This document shows positions 63,932-64,000 of a stretch of 64,000 bases of DNA, in pieces. Numbering within the stretch: the first letter of the stretch is position 1; each line of letters begins with the position of its first letter. The stretch is from Arthrobacter sp. E3. GTDB lineage: Bacteria; Actinomycetota; Actinomycetes; Actinomycetales; Micrococcaceae. Location: positions 96,135 to 160,134 of the forward strand of contig NZ_JAFMPX010000004.1 of assembly GCF_017353415.1 (NCBI RefSeq), written 5' to 3'. Below the pieces are notes generated by a model, which ran no database searches, was not told the origin of the DNA, and saw nothing but the letters and a program-made list of their open reading frames with translations. Both the position numbers and the translations under genes were made by a program.

Positions 63932-64000
63932 ATGTCATCAATTACGAAGGGTTATACAAGGGATGAGATTCGTGGGTTGGTCCATGAATATTATTTGCAG
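63932..64000 (+). CDS. Start of an unidentified gene (runs off right edge)
   Basis: ATG 63932 has AAGGAG 8 bases upstream and reads MSSITKGYTRDEIRGLVHEY then YLQ at the edge. Codon use is AT-richer than in the neighbouring genes (ATT, TTG, TAT, ACA, AAG GGT), which hints at acquired DNA such as a transposase or accessory gene. Twenty-three residues are not enough to identify it. Confidence 0.5.
   Translation, partial: MSSITKGYTRDEIRGLVHEYYLQ

Overview
This is a GC-rich chromosomal window from an actinobacterium, most likely a member of the Micrococcaceae (Arthrobacter-like). The support for this is the gene families present: a coproheme decarboxylase in a protoheme cluster, AdnA/AdnB helicase-nucleases, UvrD2, a 1002-residue UPF0182 membrane protein, a DUF2342 protein, a DUF3107 protein and a TIGR03084/mycothiol-isomerase-like protein. 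GTG and TTG starts and 1-4 base stop/start overlaps are common. The genus is inferred by eye, without a database search.

Bases 1-20.6 kb are catabolic. A first minus-strand set (acyl-CoA dehydrogenase, cytochrome b, MBL-fold hydrolase, acyl-CoA ligase, dienoyl-CoA isomerase-type crotonase, FadB-like bifunctional enzyme, thiolase) is divergent from a crotonase-TetR pair, across an intergenic region with two nested palindromes. A second minus-strand operon (TIGR03084 protein, AtuA-family protein, biotin-dependent carboxylase beta and alpha subunits, acyl-CoA dehydrogenase, LiuC/AtuE-like hydratase, HSDL2-like SDR) is divergent from another TetR gene, with a perfect 6+6 bp operator over the promoter. 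Its content matches the acyclic-terpene (atu) or leucine/isovalerate (liu) carboxylation routes. Together the two sets could activate, carboxylate, hydrate and thiolytically cleave a branched acyl-CoA.

Bases 20.6-25.1 kb look like a decaying accessory strip. It holds an AI-2E transporter pseudogene, four 67-bp tandem repeats, a cardiolipin synthase, a SHOCT-domain membrane protein and remnants of an SLC13 permease, and it ends at an initiator tRNA gene.

Bases 25.1-46.0 kb form a conserved actinobacterial block: UPF0182, PDZ/Lon-like protease, DUF2342, YgjP-like metallopeptidase, orphan E1-like protein, UvrD2, NudC, a kinase-like protein, AdnB, AdnA, an alkyltransferase-like protein and a DnaQ-like exonuclease. 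Most of it serves DNA repair or protein and nucleotide quality control. The order resembles what I recall of Mycobacterium tuberculosis Rv3193c-Rv3204.

Bases 46.3-48.8 kb encode a complete polar amino acid ABC importer. Bases 49.0-59.5 kb hold a nearly complete heme pathway: hemE-hemY-hemQ-hemH-hemC-hemD-hemB-hemL on the minus strand and hemA divergent. HemQ indicates the coproporphyrin-dependent branch. The right end has an SDR, a lipoprotein, a candidate tiny membrane peptide, a MoeB/rhodanese fusion, a TetR regulator, a DUF3107 protein, a small membrane protein, and the start of an unidentified gene preceded by a hairpin.
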